A DNA stretch of 64,000 nt from Diplocarpon mali (GCA_024741835.1 JAENRP010000159.1:1-64000), one strand, 5' to 3'; counted from the first letter of the stretch, positions 46,811 through 59,742 are shown. Numbers and translations are program-made. The notes: a model not told the origin generated them from the sequence alone.

Positions 46811-49800
46811 ATAGCTTCCGATTCTGATCGAAATATTAGACCTAAAGACCTTTAACTCTATTAAAAGAACTAGCAATAATAGTTCAATGATTTAAAGCTT
46901 TACTTTAAGAGCAAAGGCATTAAAATAGCGATTTAAAAGACACTTATTAAATATATAAAAATAGCCTCTTATATTCCTTCTACTAATTCGTCTACTTCTA
47001 CTTTAATAGCTAATACAATTGCTAAGGATTTATTAAATATATTAAATAAGCTTAGCTTAAGAGCTTTAATAGATAATAACTAAGAATCCTAAAGGCAGAT
47101 TTTAAATATAAAAAAGGAAAAGGAGTATAAGCTAGCCTTAATTAAATGTAAGCTTAAGATTAATAGAGGTTTAAGCGATAAAAATTAAGATTTTATTTAA
47201 GTTTATAATAATGCAAAGATAAGATAAGATACTTTAAAGGTAAAATACTTTTAAATAACTACCTTTAATACTAAGTATCTATTATAATAGATCACTTTAT
47301 TTTAATATAAAAAAGATAAAGATAGTAAGGATATAGATATAAATATAGACTTTACTTAATCTATATTATATAAAGTAAGAAGGAGAGTAAGAGCTGCAGA
47401 TCCTAGGATAGCTATGACTTTTAAGGAAACTTAGCTTTTTAATTTCCTACTTAATAGCCTCCCTTTTAAATTTGCTATTATAAAATAATCTCTTCTTATT
47501 TAACCTAACCTTAAGATCTATAAGAAGATCGACCTCCTTTGAATTATTAAATAAGACCTTAAAGGATACTTTGAATTAGCAAATGCCGCATTATAGGGTA
47601 ATAATAAGCCTAAGAAGAGGAAGGAGCGCAGGACAAGCCCTTAAGCTTATTAAGGATGCTACTTTTATAATAGTACTTATAATATTACTAATTATAAAGT
47701 TAAAAGGCAATTGATCGATATAGTCGCTAGCTTTAATATTAAAAAGCAATTAAAGCAAAAGTTAAGAAGCAAACTGCCCTTATCTTACTAAAGGCTGCAA
47801 CTATTAAAGAAAGGCAAAGGAAAAGGCTATTTAGCTAAAACTTTAGCAAATACCTCTAATAATAATAGTAGGTTATTTGAATTTAAATCCACTTTTAATA
47901 ATTCAAATAATAATTATAATAAAGATGCTTATATTTTAAAAGCCGATCTTTATAAGATCTTTAAATCCGATTGGTATAATAATACTAGTTATATAGTATA
48001 TATAATTAATAAACCCTACCTATTTAAAGGCCCGCTTATTAAAATAAAAAGGCGCTCTATTAAGGTTAGTAGTAAAAGGTTATATATAGATTCGATAGGT
48101 ATAATAGAGATAAATATTACTAGCGTTTCTTTCCTTTTATAAAATGTTCTCTTTATATCTAACTTAAGTATTAATCTTTTATCTAGCTATAAGATCTATA
48201 TAGAATTGAATTATATAAGAGTTTTTAATAATCAATTTATATAGTTTATAAATAATAATTATAAAGTAATCTTTAAAGCTAAAATTAAAGATAAACTTTA
48301 TATTATCTTAAAGGTAATATTATAAAAATTGACTCTTAGGCTAAACCTATAAATGAATTCCTTTAAGGAAAGTATACTCTTTGCCTTAATACAATTAAGC
48401 GAGGATAAAGAGAATAAATGGACTTTTAAGCAAGGATCGCAAGTGAAATTTATAAAAATGACTCTTAAGCTAAGACTATAGGTAGATTATAAGGTATTCT
48501 TAAAGATGATTCTTAAGCTAGGATTATAAGTGAATTTAATAGAAATGACTCTTAAGCTAAGACTATAAGTAGATTCTGCAAATTCGCTAATAATAACTCT
48601 TAAGCTAGGATCGCAAAGGAAATTCATAGAAATAACTCTTAAGCTAAGATTGCAAGTAAAATTCGCGAATTTATTAAAAACAACTCTTAAGCTAAGACCG
48701 TAAGTAGATCTTACTATTTCTAAGAAATCGACTCTTAAGTAAGGACTATAAGTAGATTTTGCGGTTTTATTAAAAACGACTCTTAAGCTAGGCTTGCAAT
48801 TAGAAAACGGTAAAACCTTAAACTATTATCATTAGTCCTTTTTAACTATTAATAATAAAGTATTAATTAATAATAGGCTACTAAAGCTATTAAAAGCTAA
48901 AAGCCTATTAAAGTATTAGCTAATATATAAAAGATTTACGCATCTAAAGCTAAAGAAATTAAAGGGCTTATATAAGGTCTTAACCTTAAAATAGAAGATC
49001 TAAGTACTAAAGGATCGCCTAATATACTAAATTTATAAGCTAATAAAACTTTAAAATCAAATATAAATTAAGCTTAATCTATAGAAAGATTCGATACTAG
49101 CGCTAATATCTATTAATACTATTAGACTATTTATAACCTTAATTAAAGGAAATAATTAGTTTTCTTAAATAGTAGATAACTCTATTTAATAGATATAGAC
49201 TATTTGCATTAAGACTAAATCTAAGCTTATAGAAAAGCTAAAAACTTAGAAAGTAATAAAGGAACGCTAGACCTAGTTAAAGCTAATAGCTATTAGGTCT
49301 AATAATATATTAAAGATTAATGCAAAGCTTAACGAATAGGTAAAATAAAGAGTTTATTATAAATTAACTTTAATATACAAAGGTTCTTATTAAAATAGTA
49401 TTATTAAATAAAGCATCTAGCAAGCAAAGAGTAATTGCTATACTCTACTATAAGATACTAACCTACTATTAGAATTCTAGGACCTTGCGATTAAGGCAAA
49501 TGTATACTTATAAAATAGAATAGGTAGTAGACTAATAGTTAATAGCACTCAAATATTACTATATAAGGCATATTTTAAATAGAAACTAAGCCTAGACTAT
49601 ATCCGCGTTTTTAAAAGCGTCTGCTACTCCTATATTAGCCCGAAGTCCTAGCCTATAGATATAAAGAGTAAGAAGCTAATAGACTAAAGTAAAGAGTATA
49701 TATTTATTAAGTATATTAAATAGATAATAAAGCAATAGATAGTATATACGCTAGATCTAAGGTAAGTAATTATATCTTTAATAGTTAAGTTCGATAAATC

Positions 49801-51898
49801 TTAAAATAAGAGGGAGCTATCCTTAAAGCTCTATATACCTAAAGATTCGCAAAGTATACCAGTCGATAGTAATACTATTAAGCCGAACTAATAACCCCTT
49901 TCTCTTAGCTTAAGTATATTAAGCGCACCTACTAATCGACGACCTACTAATCGCCTAAAGGCCAAATAGACTATTCCTATCATTTGCAAACTGCTTAAAG
50001 TATAAAATAACTTTAATATTATTATCCCTTTAATTAAAGCACCTATAGTAAAGGATATTCCTAAAATAGGTATAAGTAATAATAAGCCTTTACTATTAGA
50101 AAGCGGTTCCTTAGATAATAAGCCTATAGAACCTATAGCCGAACCTACGTCTTTAAAGAGGAATAGAGACTTAGAATTAGAAGATACCTTAAATAAACGC
50201 GAGTCTAAGCGTATCTAAGCATTAATAGCATATAGGATTTATAAGCTCGAACTTTAATAGAGCTTTAACAAAGATAATGCGTTCCTAGCTGCTAAAGGGA
50301 AAATGAAAATCTCTCTTCTAAAGACGTATAATAAAGCTATTAATAATCTGGAGAATAGAGTAGTATAGAGTAAGGCAATCTAAAAGGAGATAAGCTCTTT
50401 TACTGCAAATGGCATATAAATAGAGGAACTAACGCTAAAGGACGTAAACTTAGTATTAATAAAGTAGGTCTTTATAATTAAGATATATATAAATAGAACC
50501 CTAGAGCGTTATAAGGTAAGGCTTATAGCTAAGGGCTTCTTCTAATAGTATGAAAAAGACTACTTTAATATATTTGCGCTAATAGTTTATATAAATACCC
50601 TTTGCATATTTATGGCGATAGTAGCCGCTAAGAACCTTAAATGCAGATAGTATAATATTAAGAATATATTTACTAAAGCGACTATAAAGGAACGGATTTT
50701 TCTCTCTTAATCTGATAATATTCTTATACGCGCTAACTACTCTCTTTATATACTTCGTAGTATTTATAGGCTTAAATAATCAGCTTATAATTAGAACCTC
50801 TTATATAGCTTTGCTTTAATAGAAATAGGATTCGTTTAAAGCCTAGCTAACCCTTGTTTATTTACTTATACTAAGTATAGAATTAAGTTGCTACTATATA
50901 TTAATGATATTACTATAGCTGCGAAAACAACCACTTAATTAGATTGGTTCTTTATAACTATTCGGAAACGTTTTAATACTAAGGATCTAAGGGGAATTTA
51001 TAAGATCCTTAGCATTTGTATTATAAGGAACCGCTCTACTTAAGAACTCTAGTTAAATTAAGAGTAGTATATTAAAAAGATCCTAGACTGAATAGGACTC
51101 TCTACTTATACTTCTAACTTTAAGCTAAAGCGTACTTTAATCGAAGGAAAGTATAATAAGTTAAAGCCTACTAATAAAAATGAATAGAAAGGAGATTTAA
51201 ATAAGTATTAATAGGATATTAAAGCAATTATATATACTATAGTATATATAAGATTAGATATTGCCTTTATTATTAAGCAACTTAGTTAGAACCTAAAGGA
51301 TCTAATAATTTAATATAAGAATGCAGTCAAGCGACTTAAAAGGTACCTTCAATTAATAATTATATAAAAGGTAAGATATAGACTAATAAAATATATAAGC
51401 GCAAAGCTTAAGGTATATACCGATTCCAATTAGGTAAATATAAAAGGTTAGAAAAGTATATTTAGAAGCGTAGTAGTACTATATAGTAGACTTATATTAT
51501 ATAAAAGTAAAAAGTAGAAATCAGTAGCTACTATAAGCACTAAGGCCAAATATATATTAATATTATCAAATTGTAAGTAAGGATTATAGATTGCTTAAGT
51601 TTTAAAAGATATAAGTTTCGCCAAGTATATTAAATAAGATAGGAACTATATTAATCTTTAAATAAATAATATAAAAGCGATTGTACTTATAAAGAATCTA
51701 TACTTATATAAGCGATTGAAATATATCGATATTGCCTACTACTTTATCTGCGACCTTATTATAAAGAATAAGTTATCAATCACTTATATTTTAACTAATC
51801 AAATAGTAGTAAATGGATTTATAAAACTATTAAAGATAGTTGTAAAGTTTAAAGTATTTAAAAATATACTAGGGTTACAGAAGATAATAGGGGCTTAG
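46811..51898 (+). pseudogene. X2 gag-pol, copia polyprotein of 1,696 codons with RIP stops
   Basis: Start ATA GCT TCC (46811), end TAG at 51896-51898; the length is a multiple of three. It has the same domain order as X1: gag, protease (TGG TAT AAT AAT ACT AGT near 47970, likely the remains of the active-site loop), ten-unit palindrome array, integrase, RT and RNase H. The RT box at 50897-50908 is YIND. It is 48 nt longer than X1 because of one more array unit. RIP stops are dense, so it is inactive. Confidence 0.9.
48332..48801. repeat. Ten-unit palindrome array in X2
   Basis: 470 bp, the same length as in X0. The extra unit relative to X1 contains CTTAAGCTAAGACCGTAAG and keeps the frame. 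Confidence 0.87.
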
Positions 51899-51912
51899 TA
51901 GGCTTAAGGATA

Positions 51913-52061
51913 ACTCTTAGGCCCGCCTTATAAGTTAGGTTATATAGTCTTATAAAGGAAAGTTTTTAAATCGACTCTTAGGCCTAGATCGCAAGTTAAG
52001 TTACGTAGTCTTATAAAGGAACGCTTTTAGGAAATTTGACTCCTAGTCCTACCTTATAAGT
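51913..52061. repeat. Three palindromes in the X2 3' region
   Basis: Copies at 51913-51935, 51974-51996 and 52039-52061, as in X1. Confidence 0.85.
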
Positions 52062-52199
52062 AAGGTTAGTAATTTTAATAAAGGTTACTATTAATTAATT
52101 GTTTTTAATTTAAAGAGATACCTAGGAATTAGATTAGCGCAAAAGGATAGTTTTTATTTTCCTAACTATAGGTCAATCGGAGTAAGGTTTAAGTAAGGG

Positions 52200-52394
52200 T
52201 ATTAAGATAGGTAATATAACTATTACTCTAATATATTATTATATAACCCTACTGCTTCATCAGTAGGATATTGATATATATATAGCTATAAGAAAGAAAG
52301 GGGTAACCTTCCTTCCTTAACTCTTATTAATATATCGACCATCGACCTTTAGAAGCCTCCTTTACCTACTGCGCCGACTCACTTAAGCTTAATA
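52200..52394 (+). repeat. X2 3' LTR
   Basis: 195 bp, with AAGTAAGGGTAT as polypurine tract just before it. Confidence 0.92.
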
Positions 52395-52581
52395 GTATTT
52401 AATAAGTAGAGACTAACTATTACGCTCTATTATAAGATGCTAATTTACTATTAGAATTCTAAGACCTTATAATTATGGCGGACGTATACTTATAAAATAG
52501 AATAGGTAGTAGACTAATAGTTAATAGTATTTAAATATCGCCTTATAAGGTATATTTTAAAAAGAAACTAAGCTTAGACTA
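52395..52581 (+). pseudogene. X3 integrase fragment, left of A2
   Basis: It is colinear with 40085-40270 of X1 (C-terminal part of integrase). It ends in GACTA, the target duplication of A2, and resumes at 58105. Confidence 0.85.
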
Positions 52582-52814
52582 TATAGCAATGAGGTTCTCT
52601 GATAGTGAACTTGATAGTAAACTAGAAGAGGGCACGAAGAAGTATGAGGTGCAAACGACGATGTTGGATGTCTTGATTCATAAGAGCTCTCTAACTACGA
52701 GCTATTTAATAAGGGCTGCCACTAAGTCATATGGCAAGTTATATGATATATCATATGTATAATATGTCATATGACAGATCATATGACAAACATGTGACGG
52801 GCATTCCTGCAATA
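52582..52814 (-). repeat. A2 3' LTR (233 bp)
   Basis: It carries several CATATG/ACATGT palindromes (52728-52797). It is the shorter LTR type, with GGCAGCCCTT in place of the longer GCGGCTTCGCTAAG block of A1. Confidence 0.93.
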
Positions 52815-52975
52815 CACCCCTTTAGGGAGACCTTTAAAGGTACTCGCCAGCAATATATATGATATTATAAGTTTTGTTATAATTTACAGTTTTCGTATGA
52901 AAAATCAACCTGCAGATATAGGAAATAGAATAGAGTTCGCTAGCGCGAAATCCACCCCTTAGTAAGTCAAAATCA

Positions 52976-52998
52976 ACTCGCGGGCCCGGCCTAGGAGT
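52976..52998. repeat. Palindrome in the A2 3' untranslated region
   Basis: It has core GGGCCCGGCC with ACTC and GAGT arms intact; it is one of the best preserved copies. It is orthologous to 19633-19655 in A1. Confidence 0.88.
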
Positions 52999-54823
52999 AA
53001 AAAAAATCACCCCTTAATAGAGGTGCAAAACCTTCATATTTAACAATTTGATAAAGGCGGCGTGGTTAAAGCTATTTAAGCTCTTAGTAAGTCCATCGGC
53101 GGCGTTGTCTTTAGTATTCGTATACCAGAGGTCCAAATGGCCTTTCTAAAGCTCTTGCCGAATATAATAGAACTTGATATCGATATGCTTTATTCTTTAA
53201 TAATATTTAGGGTTTTCGGTAAGATAAAGGGCTCTTTAGTTATCGCAAATCATCTCGACTTTAGTAGTATCGTCGCCGGCATAGCCTATTTCTTTAAGTA
53301 CCTAGCGTATCTAAGAGGCCTCTTATGCGAATTTGCATATAGTAACGTACTCTACCTTAGTAGATAAGAGAGCAATAATAGTTTATCGCTTAAAGGAGGC
53401 GGTAATTACGCTATTATTAAGGAAGAAGACGGCCATAGAATAGGAGGCTCTAGTTCCTCTATTACCTGCCTAGTCAGAATCGCAGTAGCTATGCAATTTC
53501 TAAAGCTCTAGGTCAGTTGTTTTACTTCCAAAGATAGTATAATAGAATCGCGTTCCTTGCAAGTATTATAAAACTCATTTTAAAGCTACTATATATTATA
53601 GCAAAGGGTTAGTAAGGAATTTGCTAAGAATAGAGCAGTAGTATAATATATCCTAACGCGTATAGTGCGCAAGGTACTATAATAAACCGCAGATCTCCTA
53701 GTATAGCTTCACTTCTTATAAAGTGGCTTAGCCTTCAAATTTGACTATATAGACTTTATAGCTACTAGCAAAAGGCGTTAGTACGCTCTTGCAATTAGTT
53801 ATATGAAAACGTTTAAGAACCTTATTAATATAAGTATCTTAATAGAGCGAGATCGTTCTATTTTATCGATCTCTAACTATATATACTTTTAAGAAGTAGT
53901 TAGCCGATTCGCTACCTATGATTTCGAAGAGGTTGCGAAGATCTCTTTTAAACTTATTATATATATTACCCTTCTTTACTACTATAAGGAAGTCGTCGAT
54001 ATAGGTAACGATAAGAATCTAAGAGGCGCGGTTAATATATATACAATTATTAGTATTAAAAGGTTGAAAATCGAGCTTTTATAGCTTAGACTATAGCTTT
54101 TCTTACTATAGTTGTAGAGATTACTTTAAGCTATATAAGGCCTTAAGAAGCTTAAGATAGTAGTCTTAAGGTAAAAGAATGACCTTATCTTAAGTATATC
54201 TAAAAGGTAACTTGATATAGATATTAGAGTTAGCTTTTAAATTAAGGAAAGCTGTCTTAACGTCGAACTGATCTAGCTTAAAGTCGTATAGCGCTATAAG
54301 CGCAATTGCGATCTTCTAAACCGCAGATTTGCATACTTTAGCAAAAGTCTAGTTATAATCTCGACCTTATTATTACATATAGCCTTATATAACGAATCTG
54401 ACTTTCTATTAGGAGATTTCCCTATTTTAATCTCTTTTTATTTTAAAAACAAGCCTCGATCCAAGTACTTTATTATCTTTAGAGAGTTCTAAGCGTTTTA
54501 CTACTACTTATATATTCTTATAAGCAAGGGAATTGTACTTAGAGTTGATTGTAGATCGCCATTTATTAGCATTAGCGTAAAAGAGGGCTTATTCGACTAT
54601 TTTTAGGTCATTTAGGTAAGGAGAGTCGAGTAAGGCCATATGGAAGGCGCTTAAATAGGCTTCCTTATTATTAGAGTTATTAGCTTTAAATCCAAGAGCA
54701 GTAGAGCGAGTAGCTCTCTTTTCAAAAGGCTAAGGGTAAGCCTTATTCTTTAAACTAGGAGGTCTTCCTCTCTTTCTTAAAGTTGGAAGCTCAGCTTTAT
54801 TAGCTTCTCTTAAATCAGAATTG

Positions 54824-54939
54824 ACTCCCGGTCCTAGTCCAGGAGTGAAATCATCGTAAGAGTCAGTATTGACTCGCGGTCCTAGCCTAGGAGTGAAATC
54901 GTAAGAGTAAGAATTGACTTGCGGTCCTAGACTAGGAGT
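54824..54939. repeat. Three palindromes in the A2 INT-RT linker
   Basis: Copies at 54824-54846, 54872-54894 and 54917-54939. They are in phase with the A2 frame and encode T-P-(R/S/G)-x-G-P-x-V type octapeptides. Confidence 0.87.
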
Positions 54940-56329
54940 CAAATCACCCTTTAATTACGGCTTTATAATCAAGCTATCTTTATCAAATCGAATGTAAGAT
55001 AATCGAATAATCTTTTTACCTATTTGCAATAGTATATAGATCTGATAGATACTTCTACTATCAAATCTAATAAGAGTACCTTCCTTTACTCTTAAAGCGA
55101 GTTTATTGCTTTAAGTTCGCCTTTCTTTCTTAATTAGTATATAGACGCGATAGCCTAGTACTCGAAGATGCTTAACTAAGGGAGTATAAGGCTTATTAGG
55201 CTTGATATTATCCTAAAAGACCTTATATAGAGTCTTACTACTTAGAATATTAAAGGCAGTAAGATTAGTGATATATATTATTAAAAGAAGGAGGTAAGGC
55301 TAGAGAAAGGAGGGGATATTTTAATCAATTACAGCTATTTGCAACTTTTCTATTAGTGTACGAATTGATCGTTCTGATCTACTGTCTTATTCTAGTATAT
55401 ATAAAGTAGATTCCTTTAAAATTATACTAAGGTTTTCTATAAGTATTCGCATCTATATAAGAGAGTACTCCTTGCCTCTATCAGTTCTCTACCGCTTGAT
55501 TATACGATTATACTAAGTTTGTAAAAGGCTAATCATCTTCTTATTTGCTTTAAAGGCATTAGATTTATTTATATAGGTCTATTCCTATCTAACTATTATA
55601 ACTAGGTAAGTGAAGATAGAGGCATATTTATAACTATTAAGGCTAGTTAGCTTTAGATAAACTATATTGATATATAACTCGTCAAGTGCCTTTGTAGGTC
55701 GAGGGCGAGCTAAACGTTTATTAATGTATTAGAAAGGTCTACCTTTCTTATAAGAAGCGCAAATTCGCGTCTTTTCTGATTTTATTTCCTTAATCTATAT
55801 ATTAGTAATAGCAGATTAGGTCTTTTTAATTGTTTATAGGCCAGCGTGGCCTAATCGACGGTACTAGAGCTTAATATTAAGAGGTCTATTCTTAATAGCA
55901 GCTAAGAGAGTATATCCACTTATATAACTAAAGGAGTTAATAGAAGGCTATTCCTTATTAATATATATATTATTATTAATAGTGCAAATTTCCTTCTTAT
56001 TAGATAGGAAAAGCTTGCCATTTTAATAGAAGCCTTTAATTTTATTAAGTTTACTACCTAAGTATAAGCAAACAGGTGATTAAGGTATATAGAGAGTATT
56101 AATTAACTTAAGAATATATACCTTTCTATTAGATACAAGTGCATTGACTTTGCAAGTACTAACGCTAAGAGGTTAAACAGATCTATTAACTATACTTAAG
56201 GAGGGTAGATTATCTTAAGTAGTATAAGAAGTAAACTTAAAGAGATTATTAGAGACGTACTTACTAGCACTTATATTATATAGCTAACGATTCCTCAATT
56301 TTAATAAGAAGCAGGAGGTAGAAGAACTA

Positions 56330-56406
56330 AGTCCTAGGCCTAGCCCGCGAGTGGAAATTGGCCCTAAGGAGGAGTCTGAATTGAGTCCTAGGCCTAGCTC
56401 GCGAGT
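56330..56406. repeat. Palindrome pair in A2 gag
   Basis: Copies at 56330-56352 and 56384-56406 on a 54-bp tandem repeat, orthologous to the A1 pair. Here the right arm is GAGT but the left arm is AGTC. Confidence 0.82.
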
Positions 56407-57853
56407 GAGAATTGGCCCTAGGGTTAGTAATGGCATAATATGCCTAAAGAGATCATTATCTAACTCTTCGTCTTCCTTCTGAATCTTCCTAAAAGGCTTT
56501 TTGCCTTTTAGTAATAATAGCAAGGACTTGTCGTCCTTACCTTTAAAGTGACGAAATACGTACTTCTTCCTTAAGTCCTTCTCCTAAGCCTCTCTTTTCG
56601 ATTTATTAATTGCGAAGCAATCTTCTGCCTTATAGTATGGCTCTAGTTGCTTGCAATAAGGACAGGAGGAGTTAGGGGAGTTAGGGGAGTTAGTAGTATT
56701 CCTAAAGGTGCTCTTCTTTAAGTCTTTAAAACCTCCCTTATTTTCTAACTTCTTATAGTTAGAGGAATGCGGCTTATTAGCCGATTTATTACCGTATAAG
56801 ACAGTTCCATTTATCTTGAAACTTTGTAAGGCTTGAGCTTCATTAGTAATATCTTTAATAAGAGCTTCGAGCGCGATCTCTAATTTTCGTCCAATTGCTA
56901 TAGCTAAGCGAAGGTTAGAGCGTTATCGATCTGCCTAAATAGGCCATCTATTAGAATAGCTAGTAATAAACATAATAAGGTGCTAGTAAGAGGGAGGGGC
57001 AGAGTCGAGAGCTTCCAATTTAGTAATTGAAAGCCTAAAGGCGACGATATAAGCTTTAAGTGAATTAAAGTCGTTATATTTAATAGTAACGTAGGTCTAT
57101 ATAGCATTATATTTAAGCACTATTCCAGATCCTTTATACTATTTTTAAAGAGCTTCCTATATATCTAAGGCAGATTTGTCGCCTTCTATATAAGCTAGTA
57201 GGCCTAGTTTGCAATTAAGTATAATAGTAAGCTTCATTTAAGATTCCTTAACTTCCTATCTAACCTAATTATCCCTTTCCTCATTTATAATAGAACAGTC
57301 CTACAAATCAACCTTAAGTAGAGCATATATTCTAGCTTTTATATAAAGATATATAGTCAAAGCGTTTGACTTTGCAAGGTTTAAAACCTTATTCCTCTAC
57401 TAGCTATAGTCCTCTGCACCTTTAAGCTTTTAAGACTTAGGGAGGCTAAGGGCAGCCGAAGATAACGACGATATCTTATTTATATATATATATATAGAAT
57501 TATTAAAAGGAGGAGAAGGAAGAGGAGGAGGAGATAAACTATTGAATTCGAGTTTAAGGTACTATATATCAGTCCCTTTAAAATTAGGTGATTCAGGCAG
57601 TAGAGTACTTTTAGCAATTAAGCTAGTAATCTCAGCTATTAGTCCTAATGATTTAGCTATAATAACGAATCTTGCGTAAGCTTGGATTATTGCATAGCGC
57701 TCCGGAAGGGGAGTAGCTACTATTTTATTATTAAAATAACGCTATCGTACGTCGTTGGTTAAGTAATAAAAACTCAAAAATATCAATCAGCCTTTTCGTT
57801 TGTAAAGGAGACTCTAATCGATGGAATTTATCAAATGCTATTCATAGGCATAC

Positions 57854-57866
57854 GGGGCTCATAACC
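57854..57866 (-). promoter_or_regulatory. A2 primer-binding site, initiator tRNA-Met
   Basis: GGTTATGAGCCCC immediately follows the 5' LTR on the minus strand. It is an unmutated complement of the anticodon arm of initiator tRNA-Met (GGGGCUCAUAACC) apart from the last base pairing. Confidence 0.82.
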
Positions 57867-58099
57867 TATAGCAATAAGGTTCTCTAATAGTAAACTTGAT
57901 AGTAAATTAGAAGAGGGTATAAAGAAGTATAAGGTGCAAACGACGATGTTGGATATCTTGATTCATAAGAGCTCTCTAACTACGAGCTATTTAACAAGGG
58001 CTGCCACTAAGTCATATGGCAAGTCATATAATATATTATATGTATGATATGTCATATGATAGATCATGTGACAAACATGTGACAGGCATTCCTGCAATA
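57867..58099 (-). repeat. A2 5' LTR (233 bp)
   Basis: Same length as its partner. The start reads TATTGCAGG on the minus strand. Confidence 0.93.
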
Positions 58100-58104
58100 G
58101 ACTA

Positions 58105-59310
58105 TATCTACGTCTTTAAAAGCGTCTACTACTCTTATACTAGCCTAAAGTCCTAGCTTATAAGTATAAAGAGTAAGAAGCTAATAGATTAAAGTAAAGA
58201 GTATATATTTATTAAATATATTAAATAGATAATAAAGTAATAGATAGTATATACGCTAGATCTAAAGTAAGTAATTATATCTTTAATAGTTGAGTTCGAC
58301 GAATCTTAAAATAGGAAAGAGCTATTATTAAAGCTCTATATACTTAGAGATTCGCAAGGTATACTACTTAATAGTAATACTATTAAGCCGAACTAATAAC
58401 CCTTTTCTTTTAATTTAAGTATATTAAGCGCACTTGCTAATCGACGACCTGCTAATCGCCTAAAGGCCGAATAGACTATTCCTATCGTCTGCGAACTACT
58501 TAAAGTATAAAATAACTTTAATATTATTATCCTTTTAATTAAAGTACTTATAATAAAGGATATTTCTAAAATAGGTACAAGTAATAATAAGCCTCTACTT
58601 TTAAAAAGCGGTTCTTTAAATAATAAGCTTATAGAACTTATAGCTAAACCTACGCCTTTAAAGAGGAATAAAGACTTAAAATTAGAAGATACCTTAAACG
58701 AACGCGAGTCTAAGCGTATCTAAGCTATAATAGCATATAGGATTTATAAGCTTAAATTTTAATAGAGCTTTAATAAAGATAATACGTTCTTAGCTATTAA
58801 GAGAATAATGAAAATCTCTCTTTTAAAGATATATAATAAAGCTATTGATAACTTAAAGAATAAAGTAGTATAAAATAAGGCAATTTAAAAGGAGATAAGC
58901 TCTCTTATTATAAATAGTATATAGATAAAGGAACTAATGCTAAAGGACGTAAACCTAGTATTAATAAAGTAGGTCTTTATAATTAAAATATATATAAATA
59001 AAACCTTAAAATATTATAAGATAAGGCTTATAGTTAAAGGCTTCTTTTAATAGTATAAAGAAGACTACTTTAAAACATTTACGCTAATAGTTTATATAAA
59101 TACCCTTTATATATTTATAATAATAGTAGCCGCTAAGGACCTTAAATGCAAATAGTATAATATTAAAAATGCATTTACTAAAGCAATTATAAAGGAATGG
59201 ATTTTTCTCTTCTAACCTAATAGTATTCCTATACGCGCTAGCCACTTTCTTTATATACTTTATAGTATCTATAGGCTTAAGCAATTAGCTTATAATTAAA
59301 ACCTCTTATA
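58105..59310 (+). pseudogene. X3 integrase-RT fragment, right of A2
   Basis: It continues X3 from the C-terminus of integrase through the INT-RT linker into the first half of RT, colinear with 40270-41480 of X1. It ends at 59310, where the LTR of X4 begins, before the catalytic box. Confidence 0.85.
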
Positions 59311-59424
59311 TATTGAGCTTAAGTAAGTCGGCGCAGTAGGAAAGGAGGCTTCTAAAGGTCGATGGTCGATATATTAATAAGAGTTAAAGAGGGAAGGTTA
59401 CCCCTTTCTTTCCTATAGCTATAT

Positions 59425-59742
59425 TATAAGAGGGAGCAGGAACAACACCTGAGAATAGGCTTATATAAAGACTAAAGACAAAGAGGGAGGAAGCACTATA
59501 AGCGGGCTCTCCGAAGATAAGAACTAGGACAATTCACTAGTTAGGGGTAGAATAGGTAGTTGGCATTGCGCGCTATCTCTAAGTACAATAGTAGTCCTAT
59601 TTATACCCCCTTTGACCCTTAGCCGATTATATGACTTTATTATATAACTTATATTACGTGACTCCTCCTTTGACTTTCTATCCTATGACTCCTCGACTAT
59701 TATATGACTATTATATGACTCCTTTTCTTTTAGGTCTTTATA
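59425..59742 (-). repeat. C2 left LTR (318 bp)
   Basis: It is about 70 bp longer than the C1 LTR. The extra part is a run of TGACT-type words (59621-59723) that corresponds to the CACGTG cluster of the right LTR after RIP. Confidence 0.9.

Larger units (their letters stand above)
46211..52394 (+). mobile_element. X2: Ty1/copia element, full length, plus strand
   Basis: LTRs 46211-46405 and 52200-52394 (195 bp each). The leader has the same repeats as X1 (about 46529-46655), the gag-pol frame has 1,696 codons and the 3' region has three palindromes. The left flank is A element DNA (AAATA) and the right flank is X integrase DNA (GTATT), so there is no target duplication. Confidence 0.9.
53014..57723 (-). 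pseudogene. A2 gag-pol, 1,570-codon copia polyprotein, frame continuous, RIP stops
   Basis: Start ATA (was ATG) GTA GCT ACT at 57723, stop TAA at 53016-53014; the length is an exact multiple of three. Gag includes a zinc-knuckle-like CPYC then Y (expected His) then C (about 56670-56620). Palindrome pair at 56406-56330. Pre-integrase and integrase span about 56100-54970. Three palindromes lie in the INT-RT linker (54939-54824), followed by a basic KKRGRPP-like word (RKRGRPPSLKNK, about 54780-54745). RT carries an intact YIDD at 54003-53992. RNase H spans about 53500-53040. Stops of TAA/TAG type remain, so the protein is not made, but this copy is the best guide to the family. Confidence 0.92.
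52582..58099 (-). mobile_element. A2: Ty1/copia element, complete, minus strand, best preserved copy
   Basis: The 5' LTR is 57867-58099 and the 3' LTR 52582-52814 (233 bp each). The target duplication GACTA is exact (52577-52581 and 58100-58104). The element is 5,518 bp. Primer site GGTTATGAGCCCC lies at 57866-57854. It has the fewest RIP changes of any copia element here and keeps the RT catalytic box. Confidence 0.95.
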
